Assembly: GCA_018711035.1 (NCBI GenBank)
Contig: DVIU01000217.1
Span: 1-33,316, forward strand
Origin: Candidatus Scatousia excrementigallinarum
Lineage (GTDB): Bacteria; Cyanobacteriota; Vampirovibrionia; Gastranaerophilales; Gastranaerophilaceae
Length of the DNA: 33,316 nucleotides
Reading direction: 5' to 3'
Shown: piece after piece, positions 23,780-30,165 of the stretch
Numbering within the stretch: position 1 is the first letter of the stretch
Layout: the number at the start of each line of letters is the position of its first letter
Notes under the pieces: model-generated
What the model was told of the DNA's origin: nothing
The model's input: only the letters and a program-made list of their open reading frames with translations
Database searches by the model: none
Program-made: the position numbers and the translations under genes

Positions 23780-24738
23780 GAGGTATATTGAACTTTTTTA
23801 TTTATTCGTTTTAATCTTTTCATTGCACGCGGAGCAAAACGCAGTTGTGATAATAAAATTGCACTTATCATAATAACACATCCGAGGCCTTCTTTAAAGG
23901 TTAAAGTTTCACCAAGGATTGCCATTCCCCCTAATACGGCAAAAACGGATTCCATACTTAAAATCAAAGAAGCGAGTACCGGCGGCGTGTTTTTCTGACC
24001 GTAAATCTGTAATGTGTAAGCCACGCCGGTTACAACAACTCCTGAAAACAGGATTGGTTTTATACCGTTAAGAATTGCATTTACTGATACAGGCTCAAGT
24101 ATAAACATTAATACTGCCGATAGGATTGCGGTAACCAGAAACTGAACGCAGGCAAGCTTGATAGAACTTATTTTATGTGAATAATGCCCGACTGCAAAAA
24201 GATGGAGCGCGAAAAATATAGAACTTATAAGAAGTCCCAAGTCACACAACTGAAAAGGTGAACTCTCTTTTACACAAAGAAGATACAAGCCTGTTAATGC
24301 CAGAATAATACTGATTTTTACATTATTTTTTAGTTTACGCTTAAAAAAGACAACAGAAATAAGCGGAACAAAAATAATATACAATGCAGTTATAAAACCT
24401 GCTTTTCCGGCTGGTGCATAAAGCATACAGTATTGATTAATAGATAATGCCAGAAAAAACAAAATCCCGCATATTATGCCGCCTTTAGCAAGAAGTTTAT
24501 GCTGGATATGTATTTCGTTTTTTGAGCGCGAATATTTTTTTGAGGAATAAATTTTTGCTATGAAAATTATAGGCAGTAAACTCATAACTCCAAGAAAGTT
24601 TCTCACCGTGTTAAATGTAAACGGCCCGACAAATTCCATTCCCGCTTTCTGTGCTACAAATGAAAGCCCTAAAATAAAAGCAGTCAGCAGCAATGCAAGA
24701 TTTGAATATAAATGCTGTAACTTGTATTCTTTTCCCAT
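23776..24738 (-). CDS. EamA/DMT-superfamily transporter
   Basis: 320 aa with ten hydrophobic segments arranged as two EamA repeats (about residues 14-152 and 170-300). Each repeat has the usual features: a first helix with AFILGLSFVAQKAG, the APAGKAGFITALYIIFVPL stretch in repeat 1, and SLILSMESVFAVLGGMAILGE in repeat 2, the most conserved DMT segment. It is an inner-membrane exporter or importer of small metabolites; substrate not predictable. The ATG at 24738 has only a weak AAGAAAG. A possible promoter (TTGACT at 24792-24787, 19-base spacer, TAAAAT at 24767-24762) precedes it but lacks the palindrome of the MerR sites. Its stop codon lies inside the -35 of the next promoter. Confidence 0.88.
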   Translation of the reverse strand: MGKEYKLQHLYSNLALLLTAFILGLSFVAQKAGMEFVGPFTFNTVRNFLGVMSLLPIIFIAKIYSSKKYSRSKNEIHIQHKLLAKGGIICGILFFLALSINQYCMLYAPAGKAGFITALYIIFVPLISVVFFKRKLKNNVKISIILALTGLYLLCVKESSPFQLCDLGLLISSIFFALHLFAVGHYSHKISSIKLACVQFLVTAILSAVLMFILEPVSVNAILNGIKPILFSGVVVTGVAYTLQIYGQKNTPPVLASLILSMESVFAVLGGMAILGETLTFKEGLGCVIMISAILLSQLRFAPRAMKRLKRINKKVQYTS

Positions 24739-24793
24739 ACTTCTAATACTTTCTTAACTACATTTTACAGCACATTTATATATTTAAGTCAAA

Positions 24794-25141
24794 TTATTTT
24801 TCTAAATATTCTTTTAAAACAACAGCTTGATTGTGTTCTGTATCCTTTGCTGCGTATAATAGTGTTACATTATGTGTTTCAAGAATATCTTTAATTTGTT
24901 TAATATCATCCATATGAGTTTTTAATTCTGTTTTGTATCTTTGGGAGAATTCTTTAAATCGTTCGGGTTTGTGTCCGAACCATTCTCTTAATTCGTTGCT
25001 GGGTGCAATATCTTTCATCCATAAATCTAGATGCGCATCCTCTTTTTTTATTCCGCGCGGCCACAATCTGTCTATTAAAATTCTTTTGCCGTCGTTTTTT
25101 GATGGAGTATCATATATTCTTTTTATACTTAAATTCTTCAT
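24794..25141 (-). CDS. DUF488 family protein (YeaO-like)
   Basis: 115 aa, standard length for YeaO-type DUF488. Conserved segments are all present: KRIYDTP (7-13), the signature ILIDRLWPRGI (about 21-31), the helix LDLWMKDIAPSNELREWF with FGHKPERF, and the C-terminal TLLYAAKDTEHNQAVVL. The family is widespread and uncharacterised; Arg/Trp/Asp conservation suggests a nucleotide- or phosphate-binding pocket, but no reaction is known. No Shine-Dalgarno is visible; a TATAGT box ends nine bases before the ATG, so a leaderless mRNA is possible. It is separated from the upstream CMD-like gene by the terminator at 25199-25220, so it is its own transcript. Confidence 0.9.
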   Translation of the reverse strand: MKNLSIKRIYDTPSKNDGKRILIDRLWPRGIKKEDAHLDLWMKDIAPSNELREWFGHKPERFKEFSQRYKTELKTHMDDIKQIKDILETHNVTLLYAAKDTEHNQAVVLKEYLEK

Positions 25142-25191
25142 AAAATTAACTATATTTCAATATGGAAAAATTTAAATTCCTCGTAAGGGTA

Positions 25192-25226
25192 ATAAAAAAA
25201 CTCCCATTTTAGCGGGAGTTTTCTTT
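25192..25226. terminator. Terminator after the CMD-like gene (bidirectional form)
   Basis: 7-bp stem AACTCCC/GGGAGTT (25199-25205/25214-25220) with an 8-base loop. On the minus strand it is followed by a T-run; the plus strand also has TTTTCTTTTTT. It starts eight bases after the CMD stop. Confidence 0.85.
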
Positions 25227-25227
25227 T

Positions 25228-26025
25228 TTATTCGGGGATTGCCTCATTTAAATATCTAATGGCATTCAGTGTTCTCGGAAATCCTATATAAGGCAGGCAT
25301 TGAGCGATTGCGGCAATCATTTTCTCTTTTGAATTACCGGTGTTAAGATTTCCTGTAATATGCCCTTTTATCTGACTTTCTGTATCACCGAGAGCTGCTA
25401 GCATGCAAAGTGTTAAAAGTTCTCTTGTTTGCAAATTAAGGCTTTGTCTGGTGTAGAAATCTCCAAAACAATATTCTGCCAGGTACTGCGGTATAAATTG
25501 TTCAGTTTTCGGGTATGAATTTTTCATGTTTTTAATCCCGTCTCCGAAAATTTCAACCTGTGCAGAAAGCCCTTTTTCATATCTGTCTTTTTCATTTACA
25601 GTCTTTTGACTTTTTAAAGGCAGTTGGATGTTTTGCTCCTTAAATGTTTGATTTGAAACCTTGATTGCTATCAAAGTTTTTGGAATTCCTGCATAAGGTG
25701 CGGTTTGATATATAGCTTCTTTAATTTCTTCAGGTGTTACACCGTCTTCTAAAGCCTGTTTGATATATTCTTGCAGAATTTCGGGCTGTTGGTTTACAGT
25801 TAATACCACAATTGTAATTAAATCGCGTTCTTTTGTCGTTAGTTCTCCAAGATTTGCTATATCTTTATTTATAAATCGCTGTGCAATTTCAGCAAGTTCC
25901 GGATCGGATTCATTTTGAAATATTTTTGTCATATTAGTTACCCTCATGTCTTTCTGTGCCGCAAAGCATATTGTACTGCCGGTTGCGATGATTATTAATA
26001 ATCCTGATATAATATTCTTTAACAT
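25228..26025 (-). CDS. Exported tandem carboxymuconolactone decarboxylase (CMD)-like protein
   Basis: 265 aa. Residues 1-22 are a signal peptide (hydrophobic GLLIIIATGSTICFA, cleavage after CFA), so the protein is periplasmic; most CMD proteins are cytoplasmic. Two CMD domains follow. Domain 1 (about 45-130) has TTKERDLITIVVL...ALEDGVTPEEIKEAIYQTAPYAGIP but a Glu-Tyr where the family His normally lies. Domain 2 (about 165-260) has LQTRELLTLCMLAALGD...KGHITGNLNTGNS...CLPYIGFPRTLNAI and keeps the His. Neither has the CxxC of AhpD, so peroxidase activity of that kind is unlikely. Its ribosome site (AAAAGG) lies in the 12-base gap after the flavoprotein stop, so the two form an operon under a MerR-type promoter. 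Reaction unknown. Confidence 0.85.
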   Translation of the reverse strand: MLKNIISGLLIIIATGSTICFAAQKDMRVTNMTKIFQNESDPELAEIAQRFINKDIANLGELTTKERDLITIVVLTVNQQPEILQEYIKQALEDGVTPEEIKEAIYQTAPYAGIPKTLIAIKVSNQTFKEQNIQLPLKSQKTVNEKDRYEKGLSAQVEIFGDGIKNMKNSYPKTEQFIPQYLAEYCFGDFYTRQSLNLQTRELLTLCMLAALGDTESQIKGHITGNLNTGNSKEKMIAAIAQCLPYIGFPRTLNAIRYLNEAIPE

Positions 26026-26037
26026 AAGAATCCTTTT

Positions 26038-26580
26038 CTATACCGATTTACCCAGATTATATGCCTGTTGAGGCAGTTGAGTTGAAGCAGCATCTCCTTT
26101 TTGCCAAACTCCTGTTCCAATTATCATACCTTTTTCCTTGGCTCCGGAAAGACAATATAAAAATCCTCGTAATTCTTCAATTACTCGATCCATAGCGTGA
26201 GGATTTCCGTCGGCGGCTGTCATTATATAATAAAATTCCTTGTTGTTTATATGTGTATAACGTGCGCAGCATCTGTCAATAAGTGTTTTTAACTGTGCAC
26301 ACATTGTATAAAAATAAACCGGAGTTGCAAATACGATAACATCTGCCTCAACCATTTTTTCAAGAATTTCTCCGGCGTCATCTTGTTGTGAACAGCCTGA
26401 GTAATCATTTGTATTACAAAATCCACAGCCTGTGCAGTAGTTTATTTTTTTATCTCTTAAAAAGATTTTTTCAACCTGATTGCCGGCAGCCTGAGAACCT
26501 TCAAGAAATTTATCGCACAGAATGTCCGAATTACCGCCTTTTCGCGGTGAAGATGATATTATTAACACTTTTTTACTCAT
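26038..26580 (-). CDS. Iron-sulfur flavoprotein / NADPH-dependent FMN reductase family
   Basis: 180-aa flavodoxin-fold protein. The FMN phosphate loop is SSSPRKGGNS (9-18). The compact motif C49-x2-C52-x2-C55-x7-C63 matches the [4Fe-4S] motif of archaeal-type iron-sulfur flavoproteins (Isf), and FATPVYFYTMCAQLKTLIDRC is the family flavin/dimer segment. Such proteins move electrons from NAD(P)H or ferredoxin to quinones, oxygen or peroxide. Cytoplasmic. Perfect AAAGGAGG ribosome site. First gene of a two-gene operon with the exported CMD protein, transcribed from the palindromic MerR-type promoter at 26604-26634. This regulation fits electrophile or quinone stress. Confidence 0.9.
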   Translation of the reverse strand: MSKKVLIISSSPRKGGNSDILCDKFLEGSQAAGNQVEKIFLRDKKINYCTGCGFCNTNDYSGCSQQDDAGEILEKMVEADVIVFATPVYFYTMCAQLKTLIDRCCARYTHINNKEFYYIMTAADGNPHAMDRVIEELRGFLYCLSGAKEKGMIIGTGVWQKGDAASTQLPQQAYNLGKSV

Positions 26581-26603
26581 TATTTATCCTCCTTTACATT
26601 TTT

Positions 26604-26634
26604 ATTTTAAAACCTGATAGTTACTATCAGTCAA
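26604..26634 (-). promoter_or_regulatory. MerR-type operator/promoter of the flavoprotein-CMD operon
   Basis: Same geometry as the site at 23749-23779: TTGACT (26634-26629), 19-base spacer, TAAAAT (26609-26604), and a perfect 8-1-8 palindrome CTGATAGT-T-ACTATCAG (26614-26630). About 33 bases around the two sites match almost exactly. Where the half-sites differ (GC versus GT), the partner base changes too (GC versus AC), keeping symmetry. Confidence 0.82.
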
Positions 26635-26653
26635 GAGGTAAGTAAATTTTTTA

Positions 26654-26662
26654 TGATAAAAT
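26654..26662 (+). promoter_or_regulatory. Extended -10 promoter of cutA
   Basis: TGATAAAAT, 20 bases before the ATG at 26683, in the gap that also holds the divergent MerR-type operator (edges about 20 bases apart). No good -35 on the plus strand. Confidence 0.45.
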
Positions 26663-26682
26663 GTTTACAAACGGAGGGTAAT

Positions 26683-27000
26683 ATGGATATTAGAGTTGTT
26701 TTCTGTACTATAGATAAGCTTGAGGGTGCAAAAGAAATTGCACGTAAAGTTGTTGATAAAAAACTTGCAGCATGTGTTAATATTGTTCCAAGAATTTGTT
26801 CTGTTTATCAGTGGCAGGGCGAAATTGTTGAAGATGACGAGTATCTTCTGATAATAAAAACCAGAGAAAGTCTTATGGATTCTCTGAAAGATTGTATTAC
26901 AAAAATACATACGTATGATGTGCCGGAAATTATTTCATTAGAAGTAAAAGAGGGAGCAGATTCGTATATTAAATGGGTTTACGATTCTACGGGAAATTAA
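26683..27000 (+). CDS. cutA: CutA1 divalent-cation tolerance protein
   Basis: 105 aa from the ATG at 26683, chosen for its GGAGGG ribosome site; an in-frame ATG at 26653 has none. It has the CutA core: VVFCTIDKLEGAKEIARKVVDKKLAACVNIVPRICSVY as two separated blocks (the conserved Cys is in AACVN), YQWQGEIVEDDEYLLIIKTR (the W-x-G-x-I signature) and YDVPEIISLEV. CutA forms stable trimers with a ferredoxin-like fold; links to copper tolerance exist, but the exact role is unsettled. No signal peptide. Divergent from the flavoprotein operon. Confidence 0.95.
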   Translation: MDIRVVFCTIDKLEGAKEIARKVVDKKLAACVNIVPRICSVYQWQGEIVEDDEYLLIIKTRESLMDSLKDCITKIHTYDVPEIISLEVKEGADSYIKWVYDSTGN

Positions 27001-27068
27001 TTGCCTTAATGTCGGATGAAAGCATTTTAGCTTTGTTTTGAAAATATAAAAAAAAGAAATGAGGCAAT

Positions 27069-27377
27069 ATGTTAGTCGAATTAAATGAAAAGAATTTTGA
27101 AGATAATATTAAATCAGGTTTAAAGCTTGTGGAATTTTACGCGCCATGGTGCGGCTTCTGTCAAAAACAGCGGCCTGTTTTAAGTGACCTCTCAGATAAT
27201 AATATCTGGATTGGGACAGTAAATTCTGATGAAAATCCTAAACTTACGCAAAAATACGGTATTTCCGGCTTCCCGACTTTTTTATTATTTAGAGAAGGAA
27301 AAGTCCTTGCGACTCTAACCGGCTATCATGAAAAATCACAGCTTCTGGCAAATCTTATGGCACATTTGAATCATTAG
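27069..27377 (+). CDS. Thioredoxin-family protein
   Basis: 102 aa, thioredoxin size. The active site is WCGFC (27-31) in FYAPWCGFCQKQRPVL, with the cis-Pro in SGFPTFLLFREGK and the final GYHEKSQL helix. Standard thioredoxins have WCGPC; Phe in place of Pro would shift redox potential. No signal peptide, so cytoplasmic dithiol-disulfide exchange is expected. Ribosome site ATGAGG before the ATG. Eighteen bases separate its stop from the CDGSH gene, so the two likely form an operon; a thiol reductant next to iron-sulfur proteins suggests a redox role. Confidence 0.92.
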   Translation: MLVELNEKNFEDNIKSGLKLVEFYAPWCGFCQKQRPVLSDLSDNNIWIGTVNSDENPKLTQKYGISGFPTFLLFREGKVLATLTGYHEKSQLLANLMAHLNH

Positions 27378-27395
27378 CCGGAGAAAGTAAAAAAT

Positions 27396-28094
27396 ATGTC
27401 TGAAAAGGAAATATTTATTAAGGTTGCAAAAGACGGCCCTTATTTGGTATATGGATTTCCAAAGATTACAACTCAAAAAATTTTGACAGATGAAAACGGA
27501 GTTTGTATAGATTACAGCGAGGGCGAAATCATAAAAACTCAGGCACGTCCTGTTGCTCTTTGCAGGTGCGGAAAAACAAAAAATGCTCCTTTTTGTGATT
27601 ATTCTCATGTTGAAGCAGGTTTCGACGGAACTGAAACTGCTTCATTTGAACCGATTTTGGATAACGCTGTTGAATTTCATGGCAAAAATCTTACACTTGC
27701 AGACAATGAACAATACTGTGCATATGCAAGATTTTGTGACGCAAAAGGGTCAATTTGGAACCTTATTATAAAGGGAGAGGAGCAATCTGATAAAGATGCA
27801 GTGAGAGAGGCGAATTTGTGTCCTTCGGGAAGGCTTGTCATTTTTGATAAAAACGGCAATATGCTTGAAGATGAGCTTGAAAAATCAATTTCTATACTTG
27901 AAGATGACGGGTTGAAATTGAGCGGCCCTATATGGGTACGAGGCGGTATAAGAATTGAAAGTTCTGAGGGAAAAAGTTACGAAATCCGAAACCGCCAGAC
28001 TCTTTGCAGATGTGGATTATCAACAAATAAACCGTTTTGTAACTGTGCACATGCTCATAATAATTTTAAAGCTCAAAAAAAAGAGGACAATTAA
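27396..28094 (+). CDS. Double CDGSH-type iron-sulfur protein
   Basis: 232 aa. Two CDGSH [2Fe-2S] motifs: C56-R-C58...P-F-C67-D-Y-S-H71 and C204-R-C206...P-F-C215-N-C-A-H219, each with the 3Cys-1His ligand set. Between them lies a region (about 95-150) with further Cys residues in YCAYARFC and ANLCPSG, resembling the divergent 4Fe-4S (Fer4_19-like) domain that accompanies CDGSH in many bacterial proteins. Cytoplasmic, with no signal peptide or membrane anchor. Electron transfer or Fe-S sensing is likely, partner unknown. Its stop codon lies in the loop of the terminator at 28082-28101. Probable operon with the thioredoxin gene. Confidence 0.9.
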   Translation: MSEKEIFIKVAKDGPYLVYGFPKITTQKILTDENGVCIDYSEGEIIKTQARPVALCRCGKTKNAPFCDYSHVEAGFDGTETASFEPILDNAVEFHGKNLTLADNEQYCAYARFCDAKGSIWNLIIKGEEQSDKDAVREANLCPSGRLVIFDKNGNMLEDELEKSISILEDDGLKLSGPIWVRGGIRIESSEGKSYEIRNRQTLCRCGLSTNKPFCNCAHAHNNFKAQKKEDN

Positions 28095-28108
28095 GTCCTC
28101 TTTTTTTA
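28078..28108. terminator. Bidirectional terminator between the CDGSH and AAA+ genes
   Basis: Stem AGAGGAC/GTCCTCT (28082-28088/28095-28101), extended by A/T pairs, with T-runs in both directions. The CDGSH stop is in the loop and the AAA+ stop lies in the T-run. Confidence 0.9.
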
Positions 28109-29638
28109 TTTGTTAAAACCTACAGCTTTTCTGTCAGGTTTTTTCCCTTCCTTAAATTTTTCAATAGCATTTTCAAAATCTGTATCAAGGATTCTGAATT
28201 TGTCCAAATCCGCATCGGTTAAAGTATTTGATTCAAGCTTTGCAGTTATTCCGGCTCTTTCATATCCCTTTAAGTAAGCATCAGTTACAAGCCTTCTTAC
28301 ATCAGCACCGGTACATTTCAAATCAAACATTTTTCTTGCAATTTCATCTTTTGATAATGTTTCACTTACGGGTTTTCCGTTTGTATAATTATCAAGAAGT
28401 TTTCTTGTTGCGTTGAGGTCCGGATGTTTAAAGTCAAGAATTTTCCCGAATCTTCCTGACCTTATCAGTGCATTATCAAGACGGTCAAAAAAGTTAGTGG
28501 CTGCCATTACAAATACATCGTATCTGTTTGCATCAACATCTGTCATACAGGTTAAAATCTGGTCAACAACTTTGTCGCCGTATTCATCATGTCCGCCTCT
28601 GGCTCTGCCTACTGCATCAAACTCGTCTATAAATAAAAGGTATGGCTGATTATCTATAGCTTCGTCAAATAAATCTCTCCAGGCAGCTTCGGACTCGCCG
28701 ACGTATTTCTGTTCCAGTTCAAGCCCGTTTAGAAACTTATAATTCATTCCGGCTTCGTTTATTAAAGCCTGTGCCGTATGTGTTTTCCCTAAACCGGGGG
28801 CGCCTTTTAGAATGTATCCGTGATGAAGATCAAGATTTTCGTATGCTCTTGGCATTCTTAACGGATAAAGAATATTCTCTTTTAATTCCTTAATAACTTC
28901 ATCCTGCCCTATTACGTCTTTAAACATTGTTTTCTTTACAGGTTTCTTTTCGCTGTAAAGAGTAGTTAATACACGGCGATTCTGGTTTTTGATAACTTCT
29001 TCGGCTTCTTTTTCATAGTTGAAAGCCTTGGCATAAGCAAATCTGTGCATACTCAAATCAACTTTGGGTTTGTTTTTTATTGTCACAATGCTGTCGTCAA
29101 TGCGTACTGTATCACCAGGGATTACATAATTGCTTCCTTGAGCCGGGATTTCATATTCATGTCCGTCTGTTGTTATAAAAATAGGTTTTTTATTAGCATT
29201 AATTATTTCCGTGTCGCCAAGAGTATCCTTTCTGAATGCTAATATCCCTTTGAAATTATCATCTTCAATAAAAAATGCTCGTTTTATCAGGCTTTTTTTC
29301 ATTTTGTCTGCGGATTCAATAAGTGATTTTTGAGTTTCCTTAAGTGTTTTTCCTACAACTACGAGATCTCCGTATTTCATAAATGTAAACGCATCAGCCA
29401 GTCTTTCTTCAAGAGGGAGCTGTTTTGCAAGAATATTTGTTGCTTTTTCTATTGCGCCAGTAAATACAGGATGCTTTTTATTTAATAAAATCCTATTGTA
29501 ATTCATATCGCAAAGAGGGCTTGAATTCATTTTTGAATTTAGCACCGGCGGAGAATTTTTTGTTCCTGATGCTGGATTTGTATATACGGTTTGTTTGCTG
29601 CGCTGCGGGTTAAATGTTTGGATTTGTGTAATTCTCAT
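28106..29638 (-). CDS. AAA+ ATPase, Cdc48/Vps4-like, with N-terminal substrate domain
   Basis: 510 aa from the ATG at 29638, chosen because GAAAGGAG lies 10 bases upstream and MRITQIQTF is a lineage-style start; a longer reading frame from 29770 has no ribosome site and would cross a strong hairpin. Residues 1-60 are low-complexity and polar. About 85-190 hold a domain with a beta-barrel-like strand pattern (ending in YVIPGDTVRIDDSIVTI), resembling OB or Cdc48-N type barrels. The AAA+ module (about 237-480) has Walker A GAPGLGKT (279-286), pore loop KYVGESE (311-317), Walker B LLFIDEFD (334-341), sensor N382 and Arg fingers R393/R396. It probably forms a hexamer that unfolds or remodels proteins. 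No protease domain and no transmembrane segment, so it is not FtsH. Target unknown. Confidence 0.88.
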   Translation of the reverse strand: MRITQIQTFNPQRSKQTVYTNPASGTKNSPPVLNSKMNSSPLCDMNYNRILLNKKHPVFTGAIEKATNILAKQLPLEERLADAFTFMKYGDLVVVGKTLKETQKSLIESADKMKKSLIKRAFFIEDDNFKGILAFRKDTLGDTEIINANKKPIFITTDGHEYEIPAQGSNYVIPGDTVRIDDSIVTIKNKPKVDLSMHRFAYAKAFNYEKEAEEVIKNQNRRVLTTLYSEKKPVKKTMFKDVIGQDEVIKELKENILYPLRMPRAYENLDLHHGYILKGAPGLGKTHTAQALINEAGMNYKFLNGLELEQKYVGESEAAWRDLFDEAIDNQPYLLFIDEFDAVGRARGGHDEYGDKVVDQILTCMTDVDANRYDVFVMAATNFFDRLDNALIRSGRFGKILDFKHPDLNATRKLLDNYTNGKPVSETLSKDEIARKMFDLKCTGADVRRLVTDAYLKGYERAGITAKLESNTLTDADLDKFRILDTDFENAIEKFKEGKKPDRKAVGFNK

Positions 29639-29660
29639 CTGCGTTGTTCTCCTTTCCGGT

Positions 29661-29701
29661 AAAAAAATAAGCCTGCAAATATACCCCTTGATTTGCAGGC
29701 T
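29661..29701 (-). terminator. Leader terminator (attenuator) upstream of the AAA+ gene
   Basis: Perfect 11-bp stem AGCCTGCAAAT/ATTTGCAGGCT (29701-29691/29680-29670 in transcript order), loop CAAGGGGTAT, followed on the minus strand by TTATTTTTTT. It ends six bases before the Shine-Dalgarno of the AAA+ gene, so it would stop transcription unless a competing fold forms. Confidence 0.8.
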
Positions 29702-29734
29702 GTAAGTATGTTTATTAGGTTTAGTAAAATTAAG

Positions 29735-29762
29735 TAATATCCGGTAAAAACAGTCTGCAATA
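29735..29762 (-). repeat. Duplicate of the terminator 3' arm (candidate antiterminator)
   Basis: The minus strand reads TTGCAGACTG then TTTTTACCGGA, a near copy of the terminator 3' arm plus T-run and ACCGGA found at 29678-29655. TTGCAGACTG (29760-29751) pairs with CAGCCTGCAA (29702-29693) in 9 of 10 positions and so can take the 5' arm away from the terminator. Confidence 0.65.
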
Positions 29763-29772
29763 TGAAACATTA

Positions 29773-29797
29773 TGCTTAAAGACGGAGGACTTTAGCA
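29773..29797 (-). promoter_or_regulatory. First hairpin of the AAA+ leader, loop UCCUCCGU
   Basis: TGCTAAAG (29797-29790) pairs with CTTTAAGCA (29781-29773) with one bulged A. The loop carries UCCUCC, complementary in part to the downstream ribosome site GGAG at about 29650. It forms right at the predicted 5' end of the transcript. Confidence 0.5.
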
Positions 29798-29802
29798 CCT
29801 TA

Positions 29803-29831
29803 ATTAGCATAACTCGTTTCATTAGTGTCAA
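29803..29831 (-). promoter_or_regulatory. Promoter of the AAA+ gene leader
   Basis: Perfect -35 TTGACA (29831-29826), 17-base spacer, -10 GCTAAT (29808-29803). Transcription would start near 29796, giving a leader of about 158 bases before the ATG at 29638. Confidence 0.6.
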
Positions 29832-29941
29832 TACTGTCATTTAATATCCCTTGTTTAATAAGTGTTGTTAATACAATACATTATGTTATGGAAATCGTCA
29901 ATGCCCCTTTTGACGTGCCAATAATCCCCTTGTAGGATAAT

Positions 29942-29959
29942 TTACTACCAATGTAGTAA
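29942..29959. repeat. Perfect 7-4-7 inverted repeat
   Basis: TTACTAC-CAAT-GTAGTAA, in the divergent intergenic region, with no T-run on either side, so more like an operator than a terminator. Confidence 0.6.
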
Positions 29960-30165
29960 GTTGTTGTATGATTTGTGTAATAATTATTTTCTAAAAATAT
30001 AAGTGTTTAATGTTTTTTTATAAAAAGCAACATTTTCTTATGCGCAATCGTAAAATTTACACTTTTAGTATTTTTTTACAATTCTTAATATATACCTGAG
30101 CATTAAGCCTTTTTAGGGATAAAATTTGTGATTGAATGTATTATTATGCCTCAAAAGAGGTGTAT

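Larger units (their letters stand above)
29639..30165. other. 527-base divergent intergenic region, AAA+ leader and TPP-enzyme upstream
   Basis: No protein gene is supported here. It holds the AAA+ leader with promoter, hairpin, duplicated terminator arm and terminator (29661-29831), several hairpins with AAGGGG or AAGGG in or near the loop on the minus strand (29684-29931), a 7-4-7 palindrome (29942-29959), and an AT-rich stretch (29960-30165) with a possible TAAAAT box at 30120-30125 ahead of the TPP-enzyme gene. Confidence 0.7.

Noticed and set aside
24762-24792. Third MerR-type operator upstream of the EamA gene
   Set aside because: TTGACT, 19-base spacer and TAAAAT recur, but the spacer has no palindrome, so only an ordinary promoter is supported.
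29639-29770. 44-residue N-terminal extension of the AAA+ protein
   Set aside because: No ribosome site, and it would cover the terminator hairpin; the ATG at 29638 has a good Shine-Dalgarno.
29773-29831. Known riboswitch (c-di-GMP-I or preQ1) in the AAA+ leader
   Set aside because: The CUCCG-containing stretch looked similar at first, but the conserved cores of these classes are absent.
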